A DNA stretch of 64,000 nucleotides. It comes from an uncultured Dechloromonas sp. GTDB taxonomy: Bacteria; Pseudomonadota; Gammaproteobacteria; Burkholderiales; Rhodocyclaceae. Made by a program: the position numbers and the translations under genes. The notes below the pieces were generated by a model. The model saw only the letters and a program-made list of their open reading frames with translations, did not search any database and was not told where the DNA came from. Shown one piece after another: positions 15,596-23,986 of the stretch; within the stretch, counting starts at the first letter, position 1, and each line of letters starts with the position of its first letter. The stretch lies in NCBI RefSeq assembly GCF_945957265.1, contig NZ_CAMFKO010000013.1:1-64000 (forward strand). Direction: 5' to 3'.

Positions 15596-17194
15596 TTATT
15601 GGTTCTTCTGTTCGATCCAGGCGGTCGACAGCGTCTTGCGGTCAATCTTTCCGTTGGGGTTGCGCGGCAACGGGCCGTCGCGCACATCGATTCCGGCGGG
15701 CACCATATAGGCGGGCATCCGACTGCGACATTCCGAAAGCAGCGCCGCAACATCCAGCATCCCGTTGGGGGGCGGGGTCGCAATCACCTGTATGGCTTGG
15801 CCGAGTCGATCGTCATCCACGCCGAAGGCCACGCATTCACCTACCATTTTGGTTGCGTAGAGAATTTCCTCAACTTCCGTTGGACTGACGCGGTAGCCAG
15901 AGGTTTTCATCATTTCATCGCGGCGGCCAATGAAATAGAGATAGCCTTCTTCGTCCATGCGCACCGTATCCCCCGAAAATACGGCAATTTCCGGAAGAAC
16001 CAGCCCGGATTCGCGACCCGGGGCGTGCGTGGGCAGGGGTTTGTATCGCTCCGCTGTTTTTTCCGGGTCATTCCAGTAACCCATGCCGACCAGGGCTCCA
16101 CGATGGACTAGTTCTCCCGGTTCATTGGGGGCGCAGGGGGTTCCGTCTTCGCGGAGAACCAGGATTTCCGCATTCGGAATGGCCTTGCCGATCGAATCCG
16201 GACGCTGGTCGACTTGCTGGGGCGGGAGAAAGGTCGAGCGAAATGCTTCGGTCAGGCCGTACATCAAGAATGGCTTTGACTTGGGCAGGTGGCGGCGTAA
16301 GGCATCGAGCGTCTCGCGTGGCATGCGGCCACCTGTGTTGGCGAAATAGCGGAGGTGCTCGGTGATCGATTGGGACCATTGCAACTGGGTCAGCTGGATG
16401 TAGAGCGGTGGCACGGCAGTCAGGCCGGTGACTCGTTCGCGCTCGATGGCTTTGAGTACGTCGCGCGGAAGCAGGTAGTTGAGGAGAACTACACGCGCGC
16501 CAACATGAAAGGCCGTGGTGAGCTGGCTGAATCCGGCATCGAAGGAAAGGGGAAGGGCTGCCAGCAGCGTGTCTTCGGAGCGGTTTTCCAGGTAACTGGA
16601 AACGCTCTTCGCGCCGGCGACCATGTTGCGATGGGAGAGCACCACCCCCTTTGGCTTTCCCGTGCTGCCCGAGGTGTAGAGGATGCCGAGCATGTCGGTG
16701 TCGATTACGCGGTGTCCGTCGCTTTGCCGGGCCTGCATGAAGTCGGTCCAGTCAAGCGTATTGACCCCAGGGTTTCCTTGCGAAGAGCCGCTTGCTCCGA
16801 CGATCACGATATGGCGCAGGTCGTGACAGTTTTTAAGGGCGTCGCCAATCAGCGCCAGGCGATCGGCGGATGTGACTAAGACCCGGACATTGCAGTCCCG
16901 AAGGATATAACTGATCTGCTCGGACTTGAGGATTGGATTGAGCGGGACGAACACCGCGCCGGCCGCTGGCGCCCCGAAGCTTGCAACGACGGTTTCGAAA
17001 CGTTTCTCAAGGTATATGGCAACCCGTTCGCCGCGAGCGATCCCCAGTTGCATCAAGCCGGAGGCGAACTGACTGGTGGCTTGATACAGCTCCTGATAGC
17101 TCATCTGATTCGGGCCATAAGTCAAGGCGATCGAATCCGGCATTCGGTGGGCGGATCGGGACAGCAATTCATGCAGGAGTGATGATTCAGTCAT
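15596..17194 (-). CDS. Acyl-CoA ligase (AMP-forming), exosortase A system-associated
   Basis: 532 residues of the ANL adenylating superfamily. The P-loop LYTSGSTGKPKGVV is near 170-185, LMYGLTEAFRSTFLPP is the A5-like motif, SGDTVRMDEEGYLYFIGRRDEMMKTSGYRVSP is the hinge region, and a PNGKIDRKTL lysine lies near the C-terminus. It activates a carboxylic acid with ATP and loads it on CoA or, more likely here, on one of the three acyl carrier proteins in the neighbouring divergent operon. Transcribed away from those ACP genes, with a palindromic CRP-like site in the shared 136-bp promoter region. Confidence 0.92.
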   Translation of the reverse strand: MTESSLLHELLSRSAHRMPDSIALTYGPNQMSYQELYQATSQFASGLMQLGIARGERVAIYLEKRFETVVASFGAPAAGAVFVPLNPILKSEQISYILRDCNVRVLVTSADRLALIGDALKNCHDLRHIVIVGASGSSQGNPGVNTLDWTDFMQARQSDGHRVIDTDMLGILYTSGSTGKPKGVVLSHRNMVAGAKSVSSYLENRSEDTLLAALPLSFDAGFSQLTTAFHVGARVVLLNYLLPRDVLKAIERERVTGLTAVPPLYIQLTQLQWSQSITEHLRYFANTGGRMPRETLDALRRHLPKSKPFLMYGLTEAFRSTFLPPQQVDQRPDSIGKAIPNAEILVLREDGTPCAPNEPGELVHRGALVGMGYWNDPEKTAERYKPLPTHAPGRESGLVLPEIAVFSGDTVRMDEEGYLYFIGRRDEMMKTSGYRVSPTEVEEILYATKMVGECVAFGVDDDRLGQAIQVIATPPPNGMLDVAALLSECRSRMPAYMVPAGIDVRDGPLPRNPNGKIDRKTLSTAWIEQKNQ

Positions 17195-17261
17195 GTCTGA
17201 GGGGGCGCAGATGTTAAAATTAAACCCGGTGCAAGGATGACGTATGGTTAGCCAGATGTCG

Positions 17262-17277
17262 TGTGAAGTATCTCACA
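17262..17277. promoter_or_regulatory. Perfect CRP-like palindrome in divergent promoter region
   Basis: TGTGA-AGTATC-TCACA is an exact TGTGA-N6-TCACA, lying between the acyl-CoA ligase start (17194, minus) and the ACP start (17331, plus). Neighbouring AT-rich boxes could be -10 elements (TATAAA 17313-17318 plus strand; TTTAAT 17224-17219 minus strand), but neither gives a canonical CRP distance (-55.5 and -57.5). Activation or repression cannot be told. It shares its central part with sites at 27980 and 56556. Confidence 0.65.
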
Positions 17278-17330
17278 TGGGCTGGTAGCTTATCTTTGAT
17301 ACAGTCAGCTTATATAAACAACCGGGGTTG

Positions 17331-17591
17331 ATGGTGGATATCAATAAAGAAGTAAGGATGATGCTTGACGAGGTTTTGCATCTTGGGGGGAGAGCGCGGA
17401 CATTCGACGATGATACGCTTTTGCTGGGCAGCATTCCCGAGCTGGATTCGATGGCGGTCGTCGCAATTATTTCGGCGATCGAGGAACGTTTTTCCTGCGC
17501 CGTGGATGACGACGAAATAGACGGGGCGGTTTTTGCCACGGTGGGGACGCTGTCGCATTTCGTCGCCGGCAAGCTTGGCGTTGCCGGATGA
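17331..17591 (+). CDS. Acyl carrier protein (first of three)
   Basis: 86 residues from ATG 17331; TTG 17328, GTG 17334 and ATG 17358 are also possible, and the ribosome site is weak. The phosphopantetheine serine is Ser40 in PELDSMAVV, followed by the acidic helix IISAIEERFSC. The protein resembles the ACP at 23705 closely in layout (both LDSMA and a C-terminal DGAVF...VG.L). It should carry acyl or aminoacyl groups as a thioester for the acyl-CoA ligase or decarboxylase products. First gene of the long plus-strand operon. Confidence 0.87.
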   Translation: MVDINKEVRMMLDEVLHLGGRARTFDDDTLLLGSIPELDSMAVVAIISAIEERFSCAVDDDEIDGAVFATVGTLSHFVAGKLGVAG

Positions 17592-17628
17592 CTGTTCCGG
17601 GCAAGGCAGGCTGTGCGGTTATCGTTGT

Positions 17629-17652
17629 AAATGCCAGCTGGTTCTGGCATTT
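17629..17652 (+). terminator. Perfect 9-bp hairpin between ACP and dehydrogenase E1 genes; possible attenuator or processing site
   Basis: AAATGCCAG and CTGGCATTT flank a six-base loop. There is no run of T after it (TTTGTTGGG), so it is not a classic terminator. Position within a 74-base gap suggests it limits read-through or stabilises the short upstream ACP message. Confidence 0.45.
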
Positions 17653-17665
17653 GTTGGGTTGATCA

Positions 17666-19651
17666 ATGGCTATTTCTCCCGTTTTCCCTGTCGATGAGCA
17701 TGGCAAGCCGTCCATCGCATCATCTCCGCGCGAGCTATTCCTGTTCGGGTCTCTGATCAGAGAGACTGAAAAGCTTATTCTCGAGCTCTTCAGTCGCGGG
17801 CTAGTTTCCGGTACGACGCACACCTGTCTCGGGCAGGAGCTGTGCCAGATGTCCGTGGTTCGGGCGCTCTCGCATCCGGACGACTATGTCCTGTCAAACC
17901 ATCGTAACCATGGTCATTTCATGACCTACTCCGGGGACTTCGTGGGTTTGGTCGCGGAGATCATGGGGCGTAAAGGCGGAGTCTGTGGGGGATATGGCGG
18001 AAGCCAGCATATCGCTTATCGGAATTTTCACAGCAATGGCGTCCAGGCAGGCATGACCGGCATCGGTGTCGGTCTGGCAGCAGCCAATAAAGGGCGCGGC
18101 AGTCCCGGGGTCGTGGCTGTCATCATCGGCGACGGCACGCTGGGGGAGGGCATGCTGTACGAGAGCATGAACCTCGCATCGACCTGGAAGGTGCCCGTTC
18201 TTTTCGTTGTTGAGCACAATGGCATAGCGCAGACTACCTATACGCGGGATACCATTGGTGGCGACATCGTTCTGCGTGGTCGCGCATTTGGGCTCTCGAC
18301 CTGGAGGGTATCCGATCGCGACGAAAGCTTCATTGACGAGGTTGAACGGATTGTGGGGGAGGTTCGGAGCAGCGGCCTCCCGGGGATGTTGGTCATTGAT
18401 ACCGGCCGACTCGGCCCCCATAGCAAGGGGGACGATTTGCGTGATCCCGCTGAAATGGAGGGGCTGGTTGCGGGCGACCCGTTGATGGCCTTGGCGGCGC
18501 GACTGTCGGCCAGTGAAGTGGATGACGTCAAGGAACGCTGCAAGGAGTTTATTGTTCAGATAGAACAGCAGGCTCTGGCATTTCCGCCCGCGGTGTTTGA
18601 TGAGGCCCCGGAGCATGTTTTCCGCCCGGTCAGGGGTGTCGACGGTCCCCGGGACACGGAACGACTCCCCAATGTCCGGGCAGCACTCAACGATGCGTTG
18701 CGGCAACTGCTCGCCACCGATCCGGAGGTTATTCTGGTGGGCGAGGATCTGCATGATCCCTATGGCGGGGCCTTCAAGGTGACCGCGGGGCTTTCCGAGC
18801 AATTCAAGGGGCGCGTGATATCCACGCCGATCAGTGAGGCGGGAATTACCGGAGCTGGAATCGGTTTGGCGATGGCGGGCAAGAAGCCGATCGTTGAAAT
18901 CATGTTTGCCGATTTTCTGACGCTGTGCATGGACCAGATATATAACCATGCCGTCAAATTCCCGGGGATGTTCGAGGATACGTCGGTTCCGCTGATTATT
19001 CGTACGCCATGTGGCGGCCGGCGCGGTTATGGGCCAACGCACAGCCAGAGTCTTGAGAACCTGTTCGTGTCCGTGCCTGGACTCACGGTCTTGTATGGCA
19101 GCCATCGACATGACCTGGGACACCTGCTCGTCAATGCCAGCCAGCGTTGGGACAACCCGACCTTGTTTCTGGAGCACAAGCTGCTGTACGGCGAAAAACA
19201 GGATGCCGGAGACTACGTCGAAGTGGAGCCGGATGGCGGTGACATAGGTGCTGTCTTGTTTCCGACGCTGCGCAACGGTAGCGACGACCCCGATGTGACA
19301 TTGCTGTCGTATGGGGGCATGTTGCCTGTAACGGAAAAGGCGGCACGCATTCTGAGCGACGAGGAAGAGCTATCCGTTGAAATTGTTGCGCCAGCGTTGT
19401 TGGCCCCCTTGCCTCGCGAAACCTTGCTGCGACTGCTGATGGATCGTCCGAGAATCCTTGTCGTCGAAGAGGCGCACCATCATTTCGGCTTCAGTGCGGA
19501 GATTCTGGCGCTTCTTGCCGAGAACGGTTATGCAGGTCGGGTTGCACGATTGGGGGCGGCGCCCGTACCGATTGCTTCCGCGCGCAGCCTTGAAAGCAGT
19601 CAACTTCCCGACGAAAACGCCGTGGTCGCCGCCGTCATGGATCTAATCTAA
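17666..19651 (+). CDS. 2-oxoacid dehydrogenase E1, alpha and beta subunits fused in one chain
   Basis: 661 residues. The alpha half (about 20-320) has the thiamine-diphosphate motif GDG at 155-157 ending in VVEHN near 185 (His-Asn where Asn-Asn is usual), plus HRNHGH and GGYGGSQH. The beta half (about 335-661) has VGEDLHDPYGGAFKVT, STPISEAGITGAGIGLAMAG and CGGRRGYGPTHSQ. Such enzymes decarboxylate a 2-oxoacid and pass the acyl group to the E2 lipoyl arm; the E2 gene follows 17 bases later. No E3 gene is nearby, so housekeeping dihydrolipoyl dehydrogenase would be borrowed. Pyruvate, acetoin or a branched-chain oxoacid are all possible. Its place between ACP genes points to making an acyl group for EPS decoration. 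Confidence 0.88.
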   Translation: MAISPVFPVDEHGKPSIASSPRELFLFGSLIRETEKLILELFSRGLVSGTTHTCLGQELCQMSVVRALSHPDDYVLSNHRNHGHFMTYSGDFVGLVAEIMGRKGGVCGGYGGSQHIAYRNFHSNGVQAGMTGIGVGLAAANKGRGSPGVVAVIIGDGTLGEGMLYESMNLASTWKVPVLFVVEHNGIAQTTYTRDTIGGDIVLRGRAFGLSTWRVSDRDESFIDEVERIVGEVRSSGLPGMLVIDTGRLGPHSKGDDLRDPAEMEGLVAGDPLMALAARLSASEVDDVKERCKEFIVQIEQQALAFPPAVFDEAPEHVFRPVRGVDGPRDTERLPNVRAALNDALRQLLATDPEVILVGEDLHDPYGGAFKVTAGLSEQFKGRVISTPISEAGITGAGIGLAMAGKKPIVEIMFADFLTLCMDQIYNHAVKFPGMFEDTSVPLIIRTPCGGRRGYGPTHSQSLENLFVSVPGLTVLYGSHRHDLGHLLVNASQRWDNPTLFLEHKLLYGEKQDAGDYVEVEPDGGDIGAVLFPTLRNGSDDPDVTLLSYGGMLPVTEKAARILSDEEELSVEIVAPALLAPLPRETLLRLLMDRPRILVVEEAHHHFGFSAEILALLAENGYAGRVARLGAAPVPIASARSLESSQLPDENAVVAAVMDLI

Positions 19652-19668
19652 ATATCGGAACTATAAAG

Positions 19669-20787
19669 ATGGCAACACCAGTTTACGTGCCACGTATCAA
19701 CAACAACGACGACGAGGTGAAGATTCTCGGCTTCGAGGTTGTCAAGGGAGCCAAGGTATCGGCCGATCAGATACTGGGCCAGATCGAGACCGATAAGGCG
19801 GTGATGGATGTTACCGCGCCGGAAGCAGGTTACTTGCTCGGATTTGTCGGCCAGCCGGAAGAGGTCGTCAAGGTGGGCAGCGTCTTGTTGTGGATTGGAA
19901 AGACAGCCGAAGAAGAAATTCCCGAGATGAAGGCGGACCCTGGGCATGACGGGGCGGGAGGGGCTTCGCAAACGACGGCTAAAGCGCGACTTTTGCTGGC
20001 TCGTCACGGCTTGTCTGTAGATGCCGTGCCGCCTATCAACGGACGTGTCACGGTCGAAGCGGTGGAGCGATACCTTGCAGAGAGCGGCGGCAAGGTCGGT
20101 GCGCCGAGAAGGGGGGGCGAGGCTGCTGTTCAGCCGCTCGATCCCGGCCCCAATGTCGCCGGCAGTGTCGTCGAACTCACTCGGGAAGAGAAGGGGATGG
20201 CGAGCACCGTGAGTTGGCATCGGGACTTTGCCGTTCCTGGCTACATAGAGATTGAATACGACACGGCGCCGTGGGTGGAATATGCGAAATTCTTCCAGGA
20301 GCAAAAGGGCTTGCTGATGCCGCCGCTACTGCCCTTGATGGCTTGGCGCTTGATTCAGGTGGTGAAGGAGATGCCGCGGATCAATGCGACCTTCGTGCAT
20401 GGCAAGCGTTACGAATATCAGCCGGTTAACCTCGGTTTTACGATTCAGGCGGGTGAGGCGCTGTATCTGGCTGTTGTCCGCGAGTCTCAGCAATTGGATG
20501 AACTGGCTTTCGTCAATGGGCTTGGTGATGTGCTGAGAAGGGCTGCCGGTCACAATTTGCGGGAATCGGAAACCTCGGGTGCGACGATCGGCTTTTCAAG
20601 CATGGAGCGCTGGAAGGTCACGCGGCACGTTCCGATTCTTCCTCCGCATACATCCTTCATGGTGGCGCATGCCGCTGGCCATGCCGGGAAAGCGGTATTG
20701 GGTGCAAGTTACGATCATCGCGTCCTGAATGGAGGGCAGGTCGTATCTGCATTGAAAAAAATCGCGACCCCGCCCAAACATCAATAA
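19669..20787 (+). CDS. 2-oxoacid dehydrogenase E2 (dihydrolipoyl acyltransferase)
   Basis: 372 residues, short for an E2. One N-terminal lipoyl domain has the lipoylated Lys43 in QIETDKAVMDV. A peripheral-subunit-binding domain lies near 105-140 (ARLLLARHGLSVDAVPP.NGRVTVEAVERYL). A compact catalytic domain ends in SYDHRVLNGGQVV, with the DHR-x3-G acyltransferase signature near residue 352. It transfers the acyl group from lipoyl to CoA, or possibly to an ACP, since an ACP gene follows directly (stop to ATG 18 bases). The inter-domain linkers are short, so this is a reduced E2. Confidence 0.87.
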   Translation: MATPVYVPRINNNDDEVKILGFEVVKGAKVSADQILGQIETDKAVMDVTAPEAGYLLGFVGQPEEVVKVGSVLLWIGKTAEEEIPEMKADPGHDGAGGASQTTAKARLLLARHGLSVDAVPPINGRVTVEAVERYLAESGGKVGAPRRGGEAAVQPLDPGPNVAGSVVELTREEKGMASTVSWHRDFAVPGYIEIEYDTAPWVEYAKFFQEQKGLLMPPLLPLMAWRLIQVVKEMPRINATFVHGKRYEYQPVNLGFTIQAGEALYLAVVRESQQLDELAFVNGLGDVLRRAAGHNLRESETSGATIGFSSMERWKVTRHVPILPPHTSFMVAHAAGHAGKAVLGASYDHRVLNGGQVVSALKKIATPPKHQ

Positions 20788-20805
20788 TTGAAGGAAGTTA
20801 TCAGA

Positions 20806-21078
20806 ATGTTGCTAGACAAAGATGCCATCGCCGCCGAGATCAAGGCCAAGATTGTCGAAATTGCTGCCCAGACGGGGGATGACGCCTCTTCGCTGGAAAT
20901 GGACGAGATCATTCCAGCGACCGGTTTGATCGATTCGACCGGCCTGCTGGAGTTGATCGCCTGGTACGAGAAGCATTATGCAATTCCCTTGGCGCAGGAA
21001 GAAATCAACATCGACAACCTGGGTTCGCTGACACGCATGGCTGAGTTCGTTCTCCGGAAAAAACAGGCTGCGGCTTGA
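20806..21078 (+). CDS. Acyl carrier protein (second of three)
   Basis: 90 residues from ATG 20806, preferred over an upstream in-frame TTG at 20788 because AAGGAAG lies between the two starts. The carrier serine is Ser44 in GLIDSTGLLELIAWYEKHY, and the C-terminus is LGSLTRMAEFVLRKKQ. It differs clearly from the other two ACPs and is the type usually found next to hydrolase 1/2 in XrtA clusters. Probable acyl acceptor or donor for the E2 and acyltransferases nearby. Confidence 0.87.
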   Translation: MLLDKDAIAAEIKAKIVEIAAQTGDDASSLEMDEIIPATGLIDSTGLLELIAWYEKHYAIPLAQEEINIDNLGSLTRMAEFVLRKKQAAA

Positions 21079-21099
21079 TTGGATAGAGAGGGAACTGGC

Positions 21100-21951
21100 T
21101 TGCAAGACAAGATACCGTCCAGGCCGACGCCGTTCTTCTTGGCGTCGCCCGCGGGAAGGCTGTTTGCTGTCTATCACGCGCCAAAAGAAGGGCTGGGCTT
21201 GCGTGGCAACATATTGATCGTTCCTCCGTTCAACGAGGAAATGAACCGTTGCCGAAGCATGGTCACGCTGCTTGCGCAGGAGTACTCGCGTATCGGCATC
21301 GGAACGCTGGTGCTGGATCTTTACGGAACGGGCGAAAGCGACGGGGCCTATGGCGATGCGCGCTGGGCTATCTGGCTGGACAATATCCGGCAGGCCGTCG
21401 ATTGGCTCCAGGCCAAGCCGGGGGGGTGTCTGGCTTTGCACGGTATACGCCTGGGTGTGCCGCTGGCGTTGGAAGCCACGGCATCCAACGCGAATGTGCC
21501 CGCGGTCATTGCCTGGCAGCCCGTGGTGGATGGAAAGATGTATTTCACGCAGTTCCTGCGGATTCGCCTGGCCGCGAATATGGATCGGCTGGATATTCCA
21601 AAGGAAACGACAGGGGGTATGCGAACCCGGTTGGCCGGTGGACAGAGTGTCGAAGTTGCCGGTTACGAGATTCATCCCGAACTTGCTGCCGCGATTGAGG
21701 GTATCAATCTGAAAGGCTTCAAGCCGGCACGCAAGATGGATATCTTCTGGCTTGAAAAATCAGTCGGTGAAGAATTGGCGCTGCCCGAAAACAGCTCGGC
21801 ACTGATCGAGGGCTGGCGACAGGCTGGCGGCAGGGTCGAAGGCCAGGTTTTTGACGGACCGGCATTCTGGGCCTTGCACGACCGTTTTCTCGCGCCGGAC
21901 TTGTTAACGAAGACGGTAGCCCTAGTGGACTCATTCAGGAGGCCGGAGTGA
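21100..21951 (+). CDS. Exosortase A system-associated hydrolase 2 (alpha/beta hydrolase fold)
   Basis: 283 residues from TTG 21100, which has GAGAGGGAA just upstream (a TTG at 21079 is in frame but lies before that site). The alpha/beta-hydrolase core is visible: ILIVPPFNEEMNR, LVLDLYGTGESDG and LALHGIRLGVPLAL. At the nucleophile elbow the usual Ser is Arg117 (G-I-R-L-G), so classic esterase activity is not expected; this appears to be normal for the family. It may bind an acyl or carrier substrate or form a heteromer with hydrolase 1, whose GTG start overlaps its stop. Confidence 0.85.
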   Translation: MQDKIPSRPTPFFLASPAGRLFAVYHAPKEGLGLRGNILIVPPFNEEMNRCRSMVTLLAQEYSRIGIGTLVLDLYGTGESDGAYGDARWAIWLDNIRQAVDWLQAKPGGCLALHGIRLGVPLALEATASNANVPAVIAWQPVVDGKMYFTQFLRIRLAANMDRLDIPKETTGGMRTRLAGGQSVEVAGYEIHPELAAAIEGINLKGFKPARKMDIFWLEKSVGEELALPENSSALIEGWRQAGGRVEGQVFDGPAFWALHDRFLAPDLLTKTVALVDSFRRPE

Positions 21952-22823
21952 AAGAGTCGCCGCTGGTTTTTGATAGCGATGGCGTTCCCCTGGTGGGAAT
22001 GTTGCATGACGCGTCTGGTCACCCGGAGTTGGGGATACTGTTCATGGTGGCGGGCGGACCTCAGTACCGTATTGGCGGACATCGTCAATTGGTCCAGTGG
22101 TCTCGCCAGTTCGCCGCTGCGGGTATTCCCGTTTTTCGCTTCGACTTCAAGGGCATGGGCGACAGCTACGGGGACTATGCCGGTTTCGAAGATACCGGTA
22201 GCGATATCCGGTCGGCGATTGACTGTCTGTTTCGGGAGGTTCCGTCGTTGAAGCGCGTGGCTCTTTGGGGCGAGTGCAATGCATGCTCGGCATCGTTGTT
22301 CTACGCACATCGGGACACCCGTGTTGTCGGGGTCGCGATGCTCAATCCCTGGGTGAGAACGGAGGCGGGCGAAGCACGTGCGATCGTGAAGCACTATTAT
22401 TTGAATCGCTTGATGGAGCCGTCGTTCTGGCGAAAGGTGCTGACCCTCCAGTTTGACGTATTGGGGTCGCTGCGTTCCGCATTGGGACTGGTGCGCAAGG
22501 CGCGAGCCGTCTCCGATGAGGCTGGCCAGGCCTCGGGTAGCCTGCCGGATCGCATGCTGCACGGCTTGAGGCGGTTTGACGGAGGGCTGATGATGGTGAT
22601 GAGCGGACGTGACCTCGTGCCGAAGGAATTCGACGATCTGGTTGCTTCCTCGCCGGCCTGGCAGGCCGAACTGGCGAAGCACAGCGTCGTGCGCCATGAT
22701 CTTCCGATGGCGGATCATACTTTTTCGTGCGCCGAGTGGCGCGATCAGGTTGGGGATTGGGGCGTGGAGTGGTTGGCGTCGTTGCGGCAACCGGCTCAAA
22801 AAAACGCCTCTTGTGAAAGCTAG
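21948..22823 (+). CDS. Exosortase A system-associated hydrolase 1 (alpha/beta hydrolase fold)
   Basis: 291 residues from GTG 21948, overlapping the previous stop. The fold is shown by ILFMVAGGPQYRIGGHRQ, FRFDFKGMGDSYGD and, at the nucleophile elbow, LWGECNACSA, where Cys110 replaces the usual Ser. A C-terminal LPMADHTFS gives the catalytic His. Cys-type elbow suggests acyl transfer through a thioester rather than simple hydrolysis. Acts probably in the cytoplasm on ACP- or CoA-linked intermediates, paired with hydrolase 2. Confidence 0.87.
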   Translation: MKESPLVFDSDGVPLVGMLHDASGHPELGILFMVAGGPQYRIGGHRQLVQWSRQFAAAGIPVFRFDFKGMGDSYGDYAGFEDTGSDIRSAIDCLFREVPSLKRVALWGECNACSASLFYAHRDTRVVGVAMLNPWVRTEAGEARAIVKHYYLNRLMEPSFWRKVLTLQFDVLGSLRSALGLVRKARAVSDEAGQASGSLPDRMLHGLRRFDGGLMMVMSGRDLVPKEFDDLVASSPAWQAELAKHSVVRHDLPMADHTFSCAEWRDQVGDWGVEWLASLRQPAQKNASCES

Positions 22824-22828
22824 GAGCC

Positions 22829-23677
22829 ATGGCAAAACCGACTGTCGAGCCAGTTCTTGAAGATAACTTGCCTGAGTTTGCCGCGTTCCTGGCTGAAAAC
22901 ATGCCTGCCAAACGCAGCAAATCGGATTGGATAACAGGTTTGAAGACCGCCTGGGCAGGTGGTCGTCCCAATTACGGTTTTCTGATGAAAGACGACGGCA
23001 AGGTGGTCGGCGGAATTGGCGCCTACTATGCCGAGCGTCTCATACGAGGCAAGGTCGAGAAGTTCTGCAACATAACCAGCTGGTGCGTACTGGATAGCCA
23101 TCGCAAATTCAGCATGCAATTGGCAATGCATGTCGTGAAGCAGGAGGGCTATCATTTCACTGATTTTTCTCCGACCAAAGTCGTGGCGGGCGTATTGCAG
23201 TTTCTCAAGTTTTCCCCCTTGGAGGAAGCGGTTGCAGTCATTCCCAACTTGCCACTGCCTTCATTCTCGGGACGGGTCATTGACGACCCCGTGCAGATTG
23301 AAAAGCTTCTAGATACGGCCCAGCTTGCCATTTGGCGTGACCATGTGCAGTTCCCATGGCTGAAGCATTTGGTATTCGGCAGGCCCGGCCAGTGGTGCTA
23401 TCTTGTGTATAAAAAGGGCAGTTTCAAAGGATTTCCGAGCGCCCGAATCATTTATGTAGGCGATTCAGGAATATTCGGTCAATATTGTTCTGCGTTGACT
23501 TGGTATTTTTTCCGAAGGGGTGTTTTGAGCACGCATGTCGAACAACGCATGCTGAAAACCCTGCCGCGGCTAGCAAGGGTGCGCACCGGATTTAATCCAA
23601 AGCAGTATTTGAGTGCCAGCTTGTCGGCGTCCGATATCGATTATCTGTATTCGGAATCCGTTGCACTCGATTTGTGA
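22829..23677 (+). CDS. GNAT-like acyltransferase, uncharacterised
   Basis: 282 residues; ATG five bases after the hydrolase 1 stop region with AGGAG upstream. The first half looks like a GNAT domain: VEPVLEDNLPEFAAFLAENM, YGFLMKDDGKVVGGIGAYYAERLIRGK, then CVLDSHRKFSMQLAMHVVKQEGYHFTDFSPTK in the acetyl-CoA-binding region. The second half matches no family I recognise. Position between hydrolase 1 and an ACP suggests it moves an ACP-bound acyl group to an amino sugar or amine. Function inferred from context only. Confidence 0.6.
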   Translation: MAKPTVEPVLEDNLPEFAAFLAENMPAKRSKSDWITGLKTAWAGGRPNYGFLMKDDGKVVGGIGAYYAERLIRGKVEKFCNITSWCVLDSHRKFSMQLAMHVVKQEGYHFTDFSPTKVVAGVLQFLKFSPLEEAVAVIPNLPLPSFSGRVIDDPVQIEKLLDTAQLAIWRDHVQFPWLKHLVFGRPGQWCYLVYKKGSFKGFPSARIIYVGDSGIFGQYCSALTWYFFRRGVLSTHVEQRMLKTLPRLARVRTGFNPKQYLSASLSASDIDYLYSESVALDL

Positions 23678-23704
23678 CCTTTTGGAGCCTTGTTCCACCT
23701 GAAT

Positions 23705-23959
23705 ATGACCACGCTGACCACGCTGCTTCACATTATCGATCGCGACCTGAATCTTCAGGGAAAGGCCCTGGCCTTCACCGAGGAGACGCCATTGCGCGGC
23801 GCCCTGCCGCAGCTTGATTCCATGGCAATCGTTACGCTGGTCGCTTCCCTGGAAGAAGCATTCGCCTTTGAGTTCCCAGAGGAAAAACTCGACGGAGCCG
23901 TATTCGACAGCGTCGGTTCTTTGGTCAATGTCGTGCGGGAACTGAGCGGTGCCGAATAG
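23705..23959 (+). CDS. Acyl carrier protein (third of three)
   Basis: 84 residues from ATG 23705; a TTG at 23690 is also in frame, with GGAG only three bases before it, so the start is uncertain. The phosphopantetheine serine is Ser39 in PQLDSMAIVTLVASLEEAF, and the end is LDGAVFDSVGSLVNVV. It is a near-duplicate in architecture of the ACP at 17331, suggesting the pair arose by duplication. Follows the GNAT-like gene by 27 bases, making a plausible carrier/acyltransferase pair. Confidence 0.86.
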   Translation: MTTLTTLLHIIDRDLNLQGKALAFTEETPLRGALPQLDSMAIVTLVASLEEAFAFEFPEEKLDGAVFDSVGSLVNVVRELSGAE

Positions 23960-23986
23960 GCAGGCTGTCGGCGATTGAAGCTTGAC

